Positions 7,245-14,747 of a stretch of DNA of 64,000 bases are shown here, piece after piece (within the stretch, counting starts at the first letter, position 1; each line of letters starts with the position of its first letter). The notes beneath the pieces are model-generated. The model did not search any database. It was not told the DNA's origin and saw only the letters and a program-made list of their open reading frames with translations. The stretch spans positions 1,798,001 through 1,862,000 of the forward strand of contig NZ_CP140255.1 of the NCBI RefSeq assembly GCF_034479615.1, in the 5' to 3' direction. This stretch comes from Vreelandella neptunia (GTDB lineage: Bacteria; Pseudomonadota; Gammaproteobacteria; Pseudomonadales; Halomonadaceae). Position numbers and translations under genes: made by a program.

Positions 7245-9062
7245 ATGCTGGCGGTATGGGTCGATCAGCTGCTGGGATTTGCCTCCGGGGCACTCTCGGC
7301 AATCAGGCAACAAGAACACTATCCGGATTTTATGACCTGGGTGCGCGCCAAAGGCGCGGATTCTTTTGAAGGCGATGTGGCTATGGCCCAGGCGCTGGCG
7401 CCGGTGCTATGGTCGCAAACCCCGCTGGAGAGGCTCGACTTTGCCTGTGAGCCCCTCGCCACGCCAGGGCGTAATGAACCTTGCTGGTGCGACTCCGGGC
7501 GCAAATTCAAACAGTGTTGCTACCAGATCGAGTTTCCTACCGAGATTCCCGATCAGATGATGTGGATGCTCTCGCTACGCGAATGGAAGGGCGCCACCCT
7601 GAAGGCCGCGCTGGAAAGCCAACAGGCACCGGCTCAAGCGCTCCTGGAAGCCGGGCTGATTGCCGCTGAAAGTGGCCAGACGGGCCGCGCTATGCAAATC
7701 CTTGAATCGCTGTTCGATGGCAGCGATTGGTCACGGCTGCCCGAACAGGCCGAACCCGCCTTTGAAATCCTGCTGGATATTTACCAAGAGCGCGGCTTTA
7801 GCCGTAAACGCGCCGACCTGCTTGATGACGTGATGGAGCGGGGGCCGCTGTTCTTACGCGGCGTGGCTCTTGAGCGTTTATGTTTGATGCACCTGGATAA
7901 CGATGACCTGGATAGTGCCCGCGGTGCCTTTGTAAAGGCCCAGCAGGCGCTGCCCGATTCGCCAACGCTGGCCTACATTGAAGCCATGCTGTTACTGCAT
8001 GAAGGCCACGAACAGGAAGCCAAAGAGCGCGCCAACTTCTGGTATCGCCGACTGGTTCGCCAGGGTGATCTGGATGAAGATCAGCTGGATTTCTTAGCCG
8101 CGTTGGCGGAAAACCCCGGCGCGACGCTTGCCGATCAACTGCTGAGTGCGGAAGAGGATCTGGCCACACCGCTGGTGGCGCTTCAGGCATTGTTAGCCGC
8201 GCTGCCCACTGCCCCCAAAATTGATGTGAGCGCCGACCCTGAAAGTGGCCGATTGCTTTACAACACCAGTGCACGTGAAGCGACGCTGTTTGCCGCCTGG
8301 CACGAGCAGTTTCAGGTGCTGGTGGATGAAGACGTAGCGCTGGGCTTCCGCGATGACCCTTGGGGCAACGCCATTGAGTGGATGTCGGCACTCTGTGCAC
8401 ATCCCGAGTGGCTGGACGCCCCCCAGGTAGTGCAAGACTTAACGTTGGCGCTCACCAGCCGCTTTGGCAGTCTGCCGTGGATGGCCCCAAGCCTGCTGGA
8501 ACCACTGGCGCTGCGCCTATCGAGGTGGTTGGAACAAGCCCGCGCCGAAGGCGACGGCAACCTTTGCTGGGACGATGCCAACAACGCCATGTTGCTACGC
8601 ACGGGGCTAGCGTTGGTGGTCGGTATGGAGCGCGGGGCGCGACAGCACTCCAGGGAGCTCGCCGAGGAGCTACTGCTGATTGACCAGGAGGATAGCCTGG
8701 GCCTGCGCGAGTTGGTGCTTGATCAACTGCTGCGTGATGATCGCAACGAGGAGGCGTTGGCGCTTGCGGAAGAGAGCGACGACGACGGCTCGCTGGTGCT
8801 CGGGCTGCTGATGGGCAAAACCCTGGCGCTCTATCGATTAGAGCAGCATGAAGCGGCAGAAGCGGCGCTAGGCGATGTGCTTGGCCATAACCGCTACGCG
8901 TTAGAGCTGATTTGTGCCGAAAATCCTCGGCCGTCCATGCCTCACCCGGATGGCCAGGTTGACCCCGGCACCCGGGCGGAAGCATGGCAGTACCGCACCT
9001 TGATGCGCGATCAGTGGCGCACTACACCAGGGGCGTTGGACTGGTTGGAAGCCCACCGCTAG
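7245..9062 (+). CDS. SEC-C motif protein with TPR-like repeats
   Basis: A 605-residue soluble protein of unknown role. Near residues 77-95 it has NEPCWCDSGRKFKQCC, the zinc-binding SEC-C motif also found at the C-terminus of SecA. The rest is mainly alpha-helical, with several degenerate TPR-like helix pairs (for example AGLIAAESGQTGRAMQILE and LAYIEAMLLLHEGHEQEAKE). This suggests a protein-interaction scaffold. GGAG lies six bases before ATG 7245, so I prefer it to ATG 7206. It is transcribed away from the GNAT gene and has no clear partner. Confidence 0.8.
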   Translation: MLAVWVDQLLGFASGALSAIRQQEHYPDFMTWVRAKGADSFEGDVAMAQALAPVLWSQTPLERLDFACEPLATPGRNEPCWCDSGRKFKQCCYQIEFPTEIPDQMMWMLSLREWKGATLKAALESQQAPAQALLEAGLIAAESGQTGRAMQILESLFDGSDWSRLPEQAEPAFEILLDIYQERGFSRKRADLLDDVMERGPLFLRGVALERLCLMHLDNDDLDSARGAFVKAQQALPDSPTLAYIEAMLLLHEGHEQEAKERANFWYRRLVRQGDLDEDQLDFLAALAENPGATLADQLLSAEEDLATPLVALQALLAALPTAPKIDVSADPESGRLLYNTSAREATLFAAWHEQFQVLVDEDVALGFRDDPWGNAIEWMSALCAHPEWLDAPQVVQDLTLALTSRFGSLPWMAPSLLEPLALRLSRWLEQARAEGDGNLCWDDANNAMLLRTGLALVVGMERGARQHSRELAEELLLIDQEDSLGLRELVLDQLLRDDRNEEALALAEESDDDGSLVLGLLMGKTLALYRLEQHEAAEAALGDVLGHNRYALELICAENPRPSMPHPDGQVDPGTRAEAWQYRTLMRDQWRTTPGALDWLEAHR

Positions 9063-9097
9063 TCTAAACCTTCACTCGGCTAATCCTTCAAGCCTGA

Positions 9098-10459
9098 TCA
9101 AGCAGGCTTGGGGGTGGGCACTAATTGTTTGTCTCGGCTGATCCAGATCGCCAATACAATCGCCGGTATGCCTAGCAGTGTGGCGATTACAAAAAAGCTA
9201 GGGTAGCCCTGAGCAGTGACTACCAGCCCGCCAAAACCGCTTAAAAATTTCCCTGGCAGTGTCATTAATGACGAGAACAGCGCGTACTGCGTGGCGGTGT
9301 AGGCGCGGGATGTGAGACTGGAGAGAAAGGCGATAAACACCGCGCTCGCTAAGCCGTTGGCAAGGTTATCGCCGATAATCGTGACCACCAGCATGGGCAG
9401 CTGGTTACCCACCACGGCAAGCACCGCAAACAGCAAGTTCGTTACCATTACCAACCCCGCGCCGAAGATCAGCAGCGGGCCGATGCCGTAGCGGGCCACG
9501 AAAAGCCCGCCTAACATCCCGCCAGTAATGCTCATCGCAATGCCAAATATATTGGTCACGTTGGCAATCTCTGCCAGCGAAAAGCCCAGGTCGATATACA
9601 GCGGATTGGCCATGGAGGCCATGGCTAAATCGCTGATTCTAAATACGGCAATAAATACCAAAATCCACAGCGCTTTCACCCCATAGCGGCTAAAGAAATC
9701 GGTAAAGGGGCAGACCAGCGCGCCAATGCTCCAGGCACCCAGGCGGCGTAACAGTTTGGGTTTGCCCCGGCTGGCGCGAATAAACGCCCGCACCTTAGGT
9801 TCGTGGATAAGTTGAATAGAGAGGGAGGCGCGCTTTGGCTCAGGGCGTAGCAGCACGGTAAGTACGCCAATGCTCATCAGCGCCGCCATGCTCATATACG
9901 CCACATCCCAAGAGGCCGACGCTGCGATATACAGCGCGCCGGCACCGGCGGCAAGTAAGCCACCGCGATAGCCAATAATATAGGTCGAGGCCATGGCGGC
10001 CTGAACATTGTCGTCGGCGGACTCAATACGATAGGCGTCGATAGCGATATCTTGCGTCGCTGAGCCAAACGCTACTAGCAGTGCAAAGAGAGCCACCCAG
10101 CCGAGATTACCCACCGGGCTCAAACCGGCTAGCCCCACTAACCCTGCAACGATCAACCCCTGGGCTAACAGCATCCAGCCGCGACGCTGGCCGAATGCGC
10201 GGGTCAATATCGGGAGCGCTAAACGATCCACCACGGGCGCCCAGAAAAACTTGATCGAGTAGAGCATGCCAATCCAGGCAAAAAAGCCAATTGCAGCTAC
10301 CTCCACGCCGTCGCTGCGCAGCCAGGCGGAGAGTGTTGAAAACACCAGCAAAAAGGGCAGGCCTGCGGAAAACCCCAAAAACAGCATGGTGATAACGGGC
10401 GCACGAAAATAAACAGCCAGCGCAGCAAGCCAACTGCGTTGGGGGGTGGGGCTTAACAT
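9098..10459 (-). CDS. ampG: AmpG-family muropeptide MFS permease
   Basis: A 453-residue polytopic protein with about 12 predicted membrane segments. LGFSAGLPFLLVFSTLSAWL near the start, KFFWAPVVDRL and FGSATQDIAIDAYRIE are typical of AmpG, the inner-membrane importer of anhydro-muropeptides in cell-wall recycling, which feeds the signal for AmpC-type beta-lactamase induction where that system exists. AGGAG lies nine bases before ATG 10459. It diverges from the FKBP gene. The nearest recycling-related gene is the lytic transglycosylase at 18.0 kb, too far to be an operon partner. Confidence 0.9.
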   Translation of the reverse strand: MLSPTPQRSWLAALAVYFRAPVITMLFLGFSAGLPFLLVFSTLSAWLRSDGVEVAAIGFFAWIGMLYSIKFFWAPVVDRLALPILTRAFGQRRGWMLLAQGLIVAGLVGLAGLSPVGNLGWVALFALLVAFGSATQDIAIDAYRIESADDNVQAAMASTYIIGYRGGLLAAGAGALYIAASASWDVAYMSMAALMSIGVLTVLLRPEPKRASLSIQLIHEPKVRAFIRASRGKPKLLRRLGAWSIGALVCPFTDFFSRYGVKALWILVFIAVFRISDLAMASMANPLYIDLGFSLAEIANVTNIFGIAMSITGGMLGGLFVARYGIGPLLIFGAGLVMVTNLLFAVLAVVGNQLPMLVVTIIGDNLANGLASAVFIAFLSSLTSRAYTATQYALFSSLMTLPGKFLSGFGGLVVTAQGYPSFFVIATLLGIPAIVLAIWISRDKQLVPTPKPA

Positions 10460-10518
10460 TAAACGCTACTCCTGGTGGAAAGACGCTGGCAACGGCCAAG
10501 TGATAAACTGAAGCAGTG

Positions 10519-10570
10519 TTTCTATTACAAAGTTCTATCACAAAGTTCTATCACAAAGTTCTATCACAAA
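10519..10570. repeat. Four tandem 13-bp repeats (unit GTTCTATCACAAA)
   Basis: Three exact copies at 10532-10544, 10545-10557 and 10558-10570 follow one imperfect copy at 10519-10531. They lie in the divergent gap between ampG and the SlyD-like gene, ending 29 bases before its start. They could be a regulator-binding array or a slippage-prone promoter spacer; nothing identifies the binder. Confidence 0.8.
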
Positions 10571-10599
10571 ACCGACAGCTTACCGGAGAGGAGTTTTTC

Positions 10600-11118
10600 A
10601 TGTCGATTACGGCGCATCAGGTAGTTACCTTGCACTATGTTCTTAGCGACGTGCTCAACGATGGCAGCAAGCAGGTATTGGACGACTCCCAGGCGCGCAA
10701 TAAGCCGTTAGAGTACTTGCATGGTCACGACAATATCGTGCCTGGGTTGGAAAGGGCACTAGCAGGCCAAACAGCTGGCGCCGAGCTAAGCGTTCAGCTA
10801 ATGCCCGCGGATGCCTACGGTGTGCGCAACGAGGCCCTGGTGCAAGAAGTCAGCCGCGGCTCTTTTGGTAACGCTGAGTTGGAGCCAGGCAGCCGCTTTC
10901 AAACCGAAGGCGAAGCCGGGCCGCAAATTGTCACGGTACTCGAAGTCGATGGCGACCGCGTCACTGTCGATACCAACCACCCCCTGGCCGGGCGCACGCT
11001 GAACTATAAAGTGACCATTTTAGACGTACGCGAAGCTACCCGTGCAGAGTTAGCCAAAGGCCACCCGTTACCGCCAGGTACCGAGCACAGCAAAGTCGAA
11101 GACCGCAAGGTGCTCTAG
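10600..11118 (+). CDS. SlyD-like FKBP-type peptidyl-prolyl cis-trans isomerase
   Basis: A 172-residue cytoplasmic FKBP. VVTLHYVLSD opens the first strand, LEYLHGHDNIVPGLERALAG is the SlyD/FkpB flap region, and the inserted chaperone-like domain follows (MPADAYGVRNEALVQEVSRG). DGDRVTVDTNHPLAGRTLNY is the family C-terminal FKBP motif. The His-rich metal-binding tail of E. coli SlyD is absent: the protein ends after HPLPPGTEHSKVEDRKVL. It should catalyse proline isomerisation and assist folding. A strong GGAGAGGAG precedes ATG 10600. The TAG stop is embedded in the left arm of a long palindrome. Confidence 0.88.
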   Translation: MSITAHQVVTLHYVLSDVLNDGSKQVLDDSQARNKPLEYLHGHDNIVPGLERALAGQTAGAELSVQLMPADAYGVRNEALVQEVSRGSFGNAELEPGSRFQTEGEAGPQIVTVLEVDGDRVTVDTNHPLAGRTLNYKVTILDVREATRAELAKGHPLPPGTEHSKVEDRKVL

Positions 11119-11282
11119 CAGCCTGTCGGACTTAACACTGATCTACTGCGAATCCCGGTATTTTGGCCAACTTTATTCGATCGATTTCGTTAAATAGCGC
11201 GCTATTCGCCTCAATCGATCGATAAATTTGGCTCAAAATCCGTGCTTCTCGCTACGATCGGCCAAGCCCGACAGGCTGCTAG
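11115..11282. repeat. 168-bp imperfect palindrome, MITE-like
   Basis: Perfect 15-bp inverted ends CTAGCAGCCTGTCGG (11115-11129) and CCGACAGGCTGCTAG (11268-11282) bound a sequence whose two halves remain complementary with mismatches right to the centre, around AATAGCGCGCTATT. The slyD-like stop codon lies in the left arm. The unit could be a non-autonomous miniature element or a chromosomal repeat acting as an mRNA 3' hairpin. It has no coding potential. Confidence 0.75.
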
Positions 11283-11300
11283 GCTCATCACGCCCAAATA

Positions 11301-11314
11301 TTGATCGGTATCAA
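11301..11314. promoter_or_regulatory. FNR/Anr-type box TTGATCGGTATCAA
   Basis: A perfect match to TTGAT-N4-ATCAA, the binding sequence of the oxygen-sensing FNR/Anr family. Its centre lies 50 bases upstream of a second, weaker site and about 91.5 bases upstream of the predicted start of transcription for the 40-residue protein at 11424. Confidence 0.7.
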
Positions 11315-11350
11315 TTTCCTGTTTAACTGCCTTCTCCCGCCTGCCGTAAC

Positions 11351-11399
11351 TTGACCCAGGTCAGCATTCTTCCGCCATTGAGTGACTAGTATGAACACA
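11351..11399 (+). promoter_or_regulatory. Predicted class II FNR-type promoter of the 40-residue protein gene
   Basis: TTGACCCAGGTCAG (11351-11364) is a weaker FNR/Anr site. TAGTAT at 11387-11392 is a good -10 element, placing transcription start near 11399. The site centre is then 41.5 bases upstream, the classic class II FNR position. No -35 consensus is needed at such promoters. Confidence 0.55.
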
Positions 11400-11423
11400 T
11401 ACATCACGGCGGGAGGATTCACC

Positions 11424-11546
11424 ATGTATTGGGATGACACAATTATCTTCGGCTTAGCCTCCGTCGCGTTAGTAATCGCATTTATGGTGGGTTGGGTGGG
11501 CTTCGTGATTCGCGATCATCTTCGTAAAGGTGGACGCAAGAAGTAG
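11424..11546 (+). CDS. Small single-pass membrane protein, 40 residues
   Basis: The frame MYWDDTIIFGLASVALVIAF continues into MVGWVGFVIRDHLRKGGRKK and stops at 11544-11546. An acidic N-terminus, one hydrophobic segment of about 22 residues and a strongly basic C-terminus predict a single membrane helix with the tail in the cytoplasm. GGGAGG stands nine bases upstream of the ATG. It has its own FNR-type promoter region and a strong terminator, so it is an independent transcription unit, probably induced at low oxygen. I do not recognise the family; small accessory subunits of respiratory oxidases have this architecture, but nothing here proves that. Confidence 0.7.
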   Translation: MYWDDTIIFGLASVALVIAFMVGWVGFVIRDHLRKGGRKK

Positions 11547-11609
11547 CTTTCCCGGTTCATGTAAACCTTGTCAGGGGAGGGGGTTTGCTAACGTAGCAAG
11601 CCTCCTGTT

Positions 11610-11639
11610 GCCAGCCCATTATGGGCTGGCTTTTTTTTT
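11610..11639 (+). terminator. Rho-independent terminator after the small membrane protein gene
   Basis: The stem GCCAGCCCAT/ATGGGCTGGC is followed directly by nine T residues. Confidence 0.9.
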
Positions 11640-11749
11640 GAAATCTCAAAATCGACTGGGTTGAAAGCACGTAGCGTGCGTTTAAGAGCAATGTAAAGCT
11701 TGCTCTGGTAAAGTTCTTTAAAAGAATTAACACACCAGGAAGCTTTGCC

Positions 11750-12250
11750 ATGAACGTAGTTGCCTTACACCGCAGCCCATGGGGGCGTGTACGTGATCGA
11801 TTGGCGTGCGCATTAATTGTCGTGGGCATAACACTTCCCGCGACTGCCTTTGCCCAGGCATTGAATATGATCAACAGAGATGTCACTCAAAAGGTCGCTT
11901 TAAGTGACTTGCACGCCATGTCCGATACGACGTTTACGCTTTATGACCCCTATCAGGGGCGTGAAGTAGAGATGCAGGGCGTAGAGTTTCGCGCCTTTCT
12001 GATTGAACAGTTTGGCGAAGTACCCCCGGCGCTTCACTTTACCGCCTGGGATGACTACGAGGTTACCCTAGAAGGGTGGGATGACCCTAACTGGTACCTG
12101 GTTAGCTCTGAGGATGGCGATCCGCTCACCATCCGTACGCGAGGCCCTGTGCGGCTAGTAGAGCGTGACTATGGTGATCGCGACGTAGAAAACCTGCGTG
12201 AGTTTAACGACTGGATCTGGATGATTCGTAGCATAGAGGCGAAGTGGTGA
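11750..12250 (+). CDS. Periplasmic molybdopterin-binding-fold (sulfite oxidase-like) small protein
   Basis: A 166-residue protein with a cleavable signal peptide (hydrophobic segment LACALIVVGITLPATAFA, cleavage near AFA-QA). The mature part resembles the short oxidoreductase molybdopterin-binding domain: GVEFRAFLIEQFG, ALHFTAWDDYEVTLE, DPLTIRTRGPVRLV and FNDWIWMIRSIE follow the family pattern. It lacks a Cys in the mature chain, so it cannot supply the usual cofactor-ligating thiolate; a sensory or structural role is likelier. Its stop overlaps the start of the following GGDEF gene, so the two are co-translated. This pairing suggests it conditions the cyclase. Confidence 0.75.
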   Translation: MNVVALHRSPWGRVRDRLACALIVVGITLPATAFAQALNMINRDVTQKVALSDLHAMSDTTFTLYDPYQGREVEMQGVEFRAFLIEQFGEVPPALHFTAWDDYEVTLEGWDDPNWYLVSSEDGDPLTIRTRGPVRLVERDYGDRDVENLREFNDWIWMIRSIEAKW

Positions 12251-13395
12251 CATCCAAACCCAAGCTAGCTGCGCAGCCAACGATGCAACCACGGCCTTTA
12301 GCTCGCCAGCATCGCTACATTACGTGGTTGTCGCTGAGCTTGATGAGCTTTTTGGCGCTTATGGTGCTGATAGTTTATGAATCGCGCTGGGTCTATCCCG
12401 AAATACAGGCGTACTTTAGCCAAACGGGGAGCCTTACAGGCCAGCAGCTCTCTACTCGGGCACGCGTCTACCTACAAGATGCCCAGTCCGAGCTGTTGAG
12501 CGATCAGCCAGAGCAAGAGGCGCTGGAGGCTGCCACCATGGATATTGACTTGGCTTACGGTTTAGCCGATATGCATATATATCGGCGTGAATATGCCTGT
12601 GCCGAGCCTAGTTTGACGGAGTTAGATCGGCTGGCGGCTTTGTTAGCGGCGCGCGACATTGACCGTATCGCGGCGGCGATGGCGTTGTTCGCACCGATTC
12701 AATGTTTAACCCACATTGAGATGGATCAGCTTGATCGCCGGGGGGCGGCGATTAATGATTTTTCAGAAAGTACCCGTCAGCATAGCCTAGTGCTGACTTA
12801 CTCCAGTTTATTGATCTTTGTCATGGGGTTGTTGTTTTGGTGGCTTCACGAGCGCCAGTTACGGCGCACTGATCGCGCCACCCAGGAGACCTTCGAGTGG
12901 ATGCAGCGTGCCATGCGCGACCCGCTCACCGGGATAGGCAATCGCAGCGCTTTGCACCAGGATGTGTTGGCGAAGCAGCATCAATCGTTGGGACTGATTC
13001 TGGTCGATATCGACTTCTTTAAACAGTACAACGATGCCTACGGGCACCCGCAAGGCGATACTCTCTTGCGTCAGTTGGCTGCATTGATTGGTAAAACGCT
13101 GAATGATAAAGCGCAGCTCTACCGCTTGGGAGGCGATGAGTTCGCGGCACTACTCCATTGCCCAGACATTGATACGCTAAAGAGCTACTGCCATCAGTTA
13201 ATTGAAGGGCTGCGTGAAGCTGACTTTATGCATCCCGCCCATCCGGATAAAAAAGGCGTGACGTTAAGCGTAGGCGGCAGCTGTTTTGTGGCCGATGAAG
13301 CAACGTTTCCCTACGCTTACGAAGCCGCTGACAAAGCACTATACCGGGTAAAAACGATGGGTCGTGACGGCTGGCAGGTTACTGAAGACGCATAA
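12244..13395 (+). CDS. Membrane-bound diguanylate cyclase (GGDEF)
   Basis: A 383-residue protein with two membrane helices (about 25-45 and 178-200) bracketing a roughly 130-residue periplasmic sensor region with two Cys residues. A C-terminal GGDEF domain follows (about 225-380). The active-site loop reads YRLGGDEFAAL and is intact; DPLTGIGNRSAL and LVDIDFFKQYNDAYGH hold the metal and substrate residues. The RxxD inhibitory site expected just before GGDEF is absent, so product inhibition is probably missing. It should make cyclic di-GMP. The start is GTG 12244 or GTG 12247, both overlapping the upstream stop. Its 3' end overlaps the convergent haemoglobin gene by 17 bases. Confidence 0.9.
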   Translation: MVTSKPKLAAQPTMQPRPLARQHRYITWLSLSLMSFLALMVLIVYESRWVYPEIQAYFSQTGSLTGQQLSTRARVYLQDAQSELLSDQPEQEALEAATMDIDLAYGLADMHIYRREYACAEPSLTELDRLAALLAARDIDRIAAAMALFAPIQCLTHIEMDQLDRRGAAINDFSESTRQHSLVLTYSSLLIFVMGLLFWWLHERQLRRTDRATQETFEWMQRAMRDPLTGIGNRSALHQDVLAKQHQSLGLILVDIDFFKQYNDAYGHPQGDTLLRQLAALIGKTLNDKAQLYRLGGDEFAALLHCPDIDTLKSYCHQLIEGLREADFMHPAHPDKKGVTLSVGGSCFVADEATFPYAYEAADKALYRVKTMGRDGWQVTEDA

Positions 13396-13846
13396 CGCCT
13401 GCGTACATGGGGGCGAGTCTGCCCAGCAGTTCATTACGCGCGCCAAGGGCAATACCTTCCTCCTGCATAGCCGCATCGAGATGTTCCACCAAGCGATTAA
13501 AGTGCACGTCTGTTAGCCCCATATGTTGATGAGCACGATCCATCGGCGGGCCTTCATAGCGGCAGGGGCCATCGCTTACATCGCATAGCTGGCTGGCCAG
13601 GGATTTAGCAAATAAATCGATATTGGTGTTAGCAAAAAACACCACTACTTCTGGGTCATCGGCAATTCGGTATAAGAGGTTCTCCACTACCGTATCGATA
13701 GTGTCCTGCCCGCCAAGCCGTTCGTAAAGCGTTGTCGATTGAGTGGCTGACTGATGAGTACAGCCTGCGAGTGAAAACGCCACCGCCATAAAGGTAAGCG
13801 CTATTAAACAACGGCGTGTACGGTAGTGTTTGCGTGGAAAGCTCAT
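13379..13846 (-). CDS. Truncated haemoglobin-like lipoprotein
   Basis: The N-terminus ends in the lipobox FSLAGC (Cys about residue 29), predicting lipid anchoring after export. The rest is a group I truncated haemoglobin: TTLYERLGGQDTIDTVVENL, ADDPEVVVFFANTNIDLF and a conserved DRAHQHMGLTDVHFNRLVEHL, whose first His is the proximal haem ligand. Exported truncated globins are uncommon; an O2 or NO binding role at the membrane is inferred. I start at ATG 13846 because the longer upstream reading overlaps DUF3034 and would bury the signal sequence. It is the last gene of the leftward cupredoxin-EAL-DUF3034 operon. Confidence 0.83.
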   Translation of the reverse strand: MSFPRKHYRTRRCLIALTFMAVAFSLAGCTHQSATQSTTLYERLGGQDTIDTVVENLLYRIADDPEVVVFFANTNIDLFAKSLASQLCDVSDGPCRYEGPPMDRAHQHMGLTDVHFNRLVEHLDAAMQEEGIALGARNELLGRLAPMYAGVMRLQ

Positions 13847-13856
13847 AGCGCCCCGC

Positions 13857-14747
13857 TTAAAAAGCTGCTTGAAGTGAAAGATAGCCGCCGCGTTGAGAGG
13901 GTAGGCCGGCAATATCGCCTAAGTCTAACCAGGCGCCTGTGAGTGATACGTGCTTATTGAAGAAATAGGCGCTGTAGAGACTTTGCCAATCATCCTCTTC
14001 AGCCACGCTTAGGTTATCGGGTTTCTGGCGATACTCCGCGCCGACAACCCATTGTGGGGTAATAAAAACGCCCACGCTCCCCTCAGCCATCCACGAGCGG
14101 CCACCCTGATCACCGCCGAAGCCGATTAGGCCGCCCTGGTTGGCATCGGTATTGCGCAGGGTGGCGTTGAGCAGCACATTGCGCCCGGCAACAGCGCTAA
14201 ACAGCAGCTTGCTGGCGCTGAGATAAACATCGGTACCGCTTGCCTCATCGGCGCCGAGGGCGGTGGGAATGGTGCCATCAACCAGTCGTTTATGCTGCAT
14301 CCCAACACTCCAAATGCCCCAAGGGTGATAGAGCACATCGCCGAGCAAGCGCACCTTGGCACCGTAAATATCCTGGCCTAGCTCGCCACCCAGGGTATCT
14401 AGGTCAAGCGTTTGACGCGCTACTGAGAGTTCAACACGGTCATAAACATTCAGGCTAGCGCCGGTCACCGTTAGCCGATAATCGTCCACCCAGGCGCGGG
14501 TAGCGGCGGCAGTGACGCCAATTTCCTGTTCGCTGGCGGTGCTGGTCAGCACTGCCCAAGGCGATAAACCGCCCCCTGCAGCTCCTTCAATGGCACTTAC
14601 CCCACCGGTACCTACAATACGGCTACCGGCAGAGGAGGGTGCAGCGGCAAGCGCTAAACAGACCGCGATGCAGGGTGCAAGGTAGCCGGAAAGGGAGTGC
14701 CGAAAGGAGGCGGTTGGCGGCGAAAACATAGATTGAAATAACATCAT
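13857..14747 (-). CDS. DUF3034 family outer-membrane-like protein
   Basis: A 296-residue exported protein (signal peptide hydrophobic core LAPCIAVCLALAAAPSSA) matching the DUF3034 pattern: GGVSAIEGAAGGGLSPWAVL early, then alternating hydrophobic/polar strands typical of a beta barrel, ending GGYLSLQAAF with the terminal aromatic residue of outer-membrane proteins. Its function is unknown. It overlaps the stop of the upstream GGDEF/EAL gene by four bases (ATGA), so it is translationally coupled to it, and ends 10 bases before the globin gene. The association with a cupredoxin and a c-di-GMP protein is seen in other proteobacteria (from memory). Confidence 0.83.
   Translation of the reverse strand: MMLFQSMFSPPTASFRHSLSGYLAPCIAVCLALAAAPSSAGSRIVGTGGVSAIEGAAGGGLSPWAVLTSTASEQEIGVTAAATRAWVDDYRLTVTGASLNVYDRVELSVARQTLDLDTLGGELGQDIYGAKVRLLGDVLYHPWGIWSVGMQHKRLVDGTIPTALGADEASGTDVYLSASKLLFSAVAGRNVLLNATLRNTDANQGGLIGFGGDQGGRSWMAEGSVGVFITPQWVVGAEYRQKPDNLSVAEEDDWQSLYSAYFFNKHVSLTGAWLDLGDIAGLPSQRGGYLSLQAAF

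Noticed and set aside
7798..8985. Several minus-strand frames opposite the SEC-C protein gene
   Set aside because: Arg/Pro-rich translations typical of antisense frames; the plus-strand gene has clear motifs and a ribosome site.
10519..10570. Tandem repeats considered as a CRISPR array
   Set aside because: Units are 13 bp with no spacers; no cas genes occur in the window.
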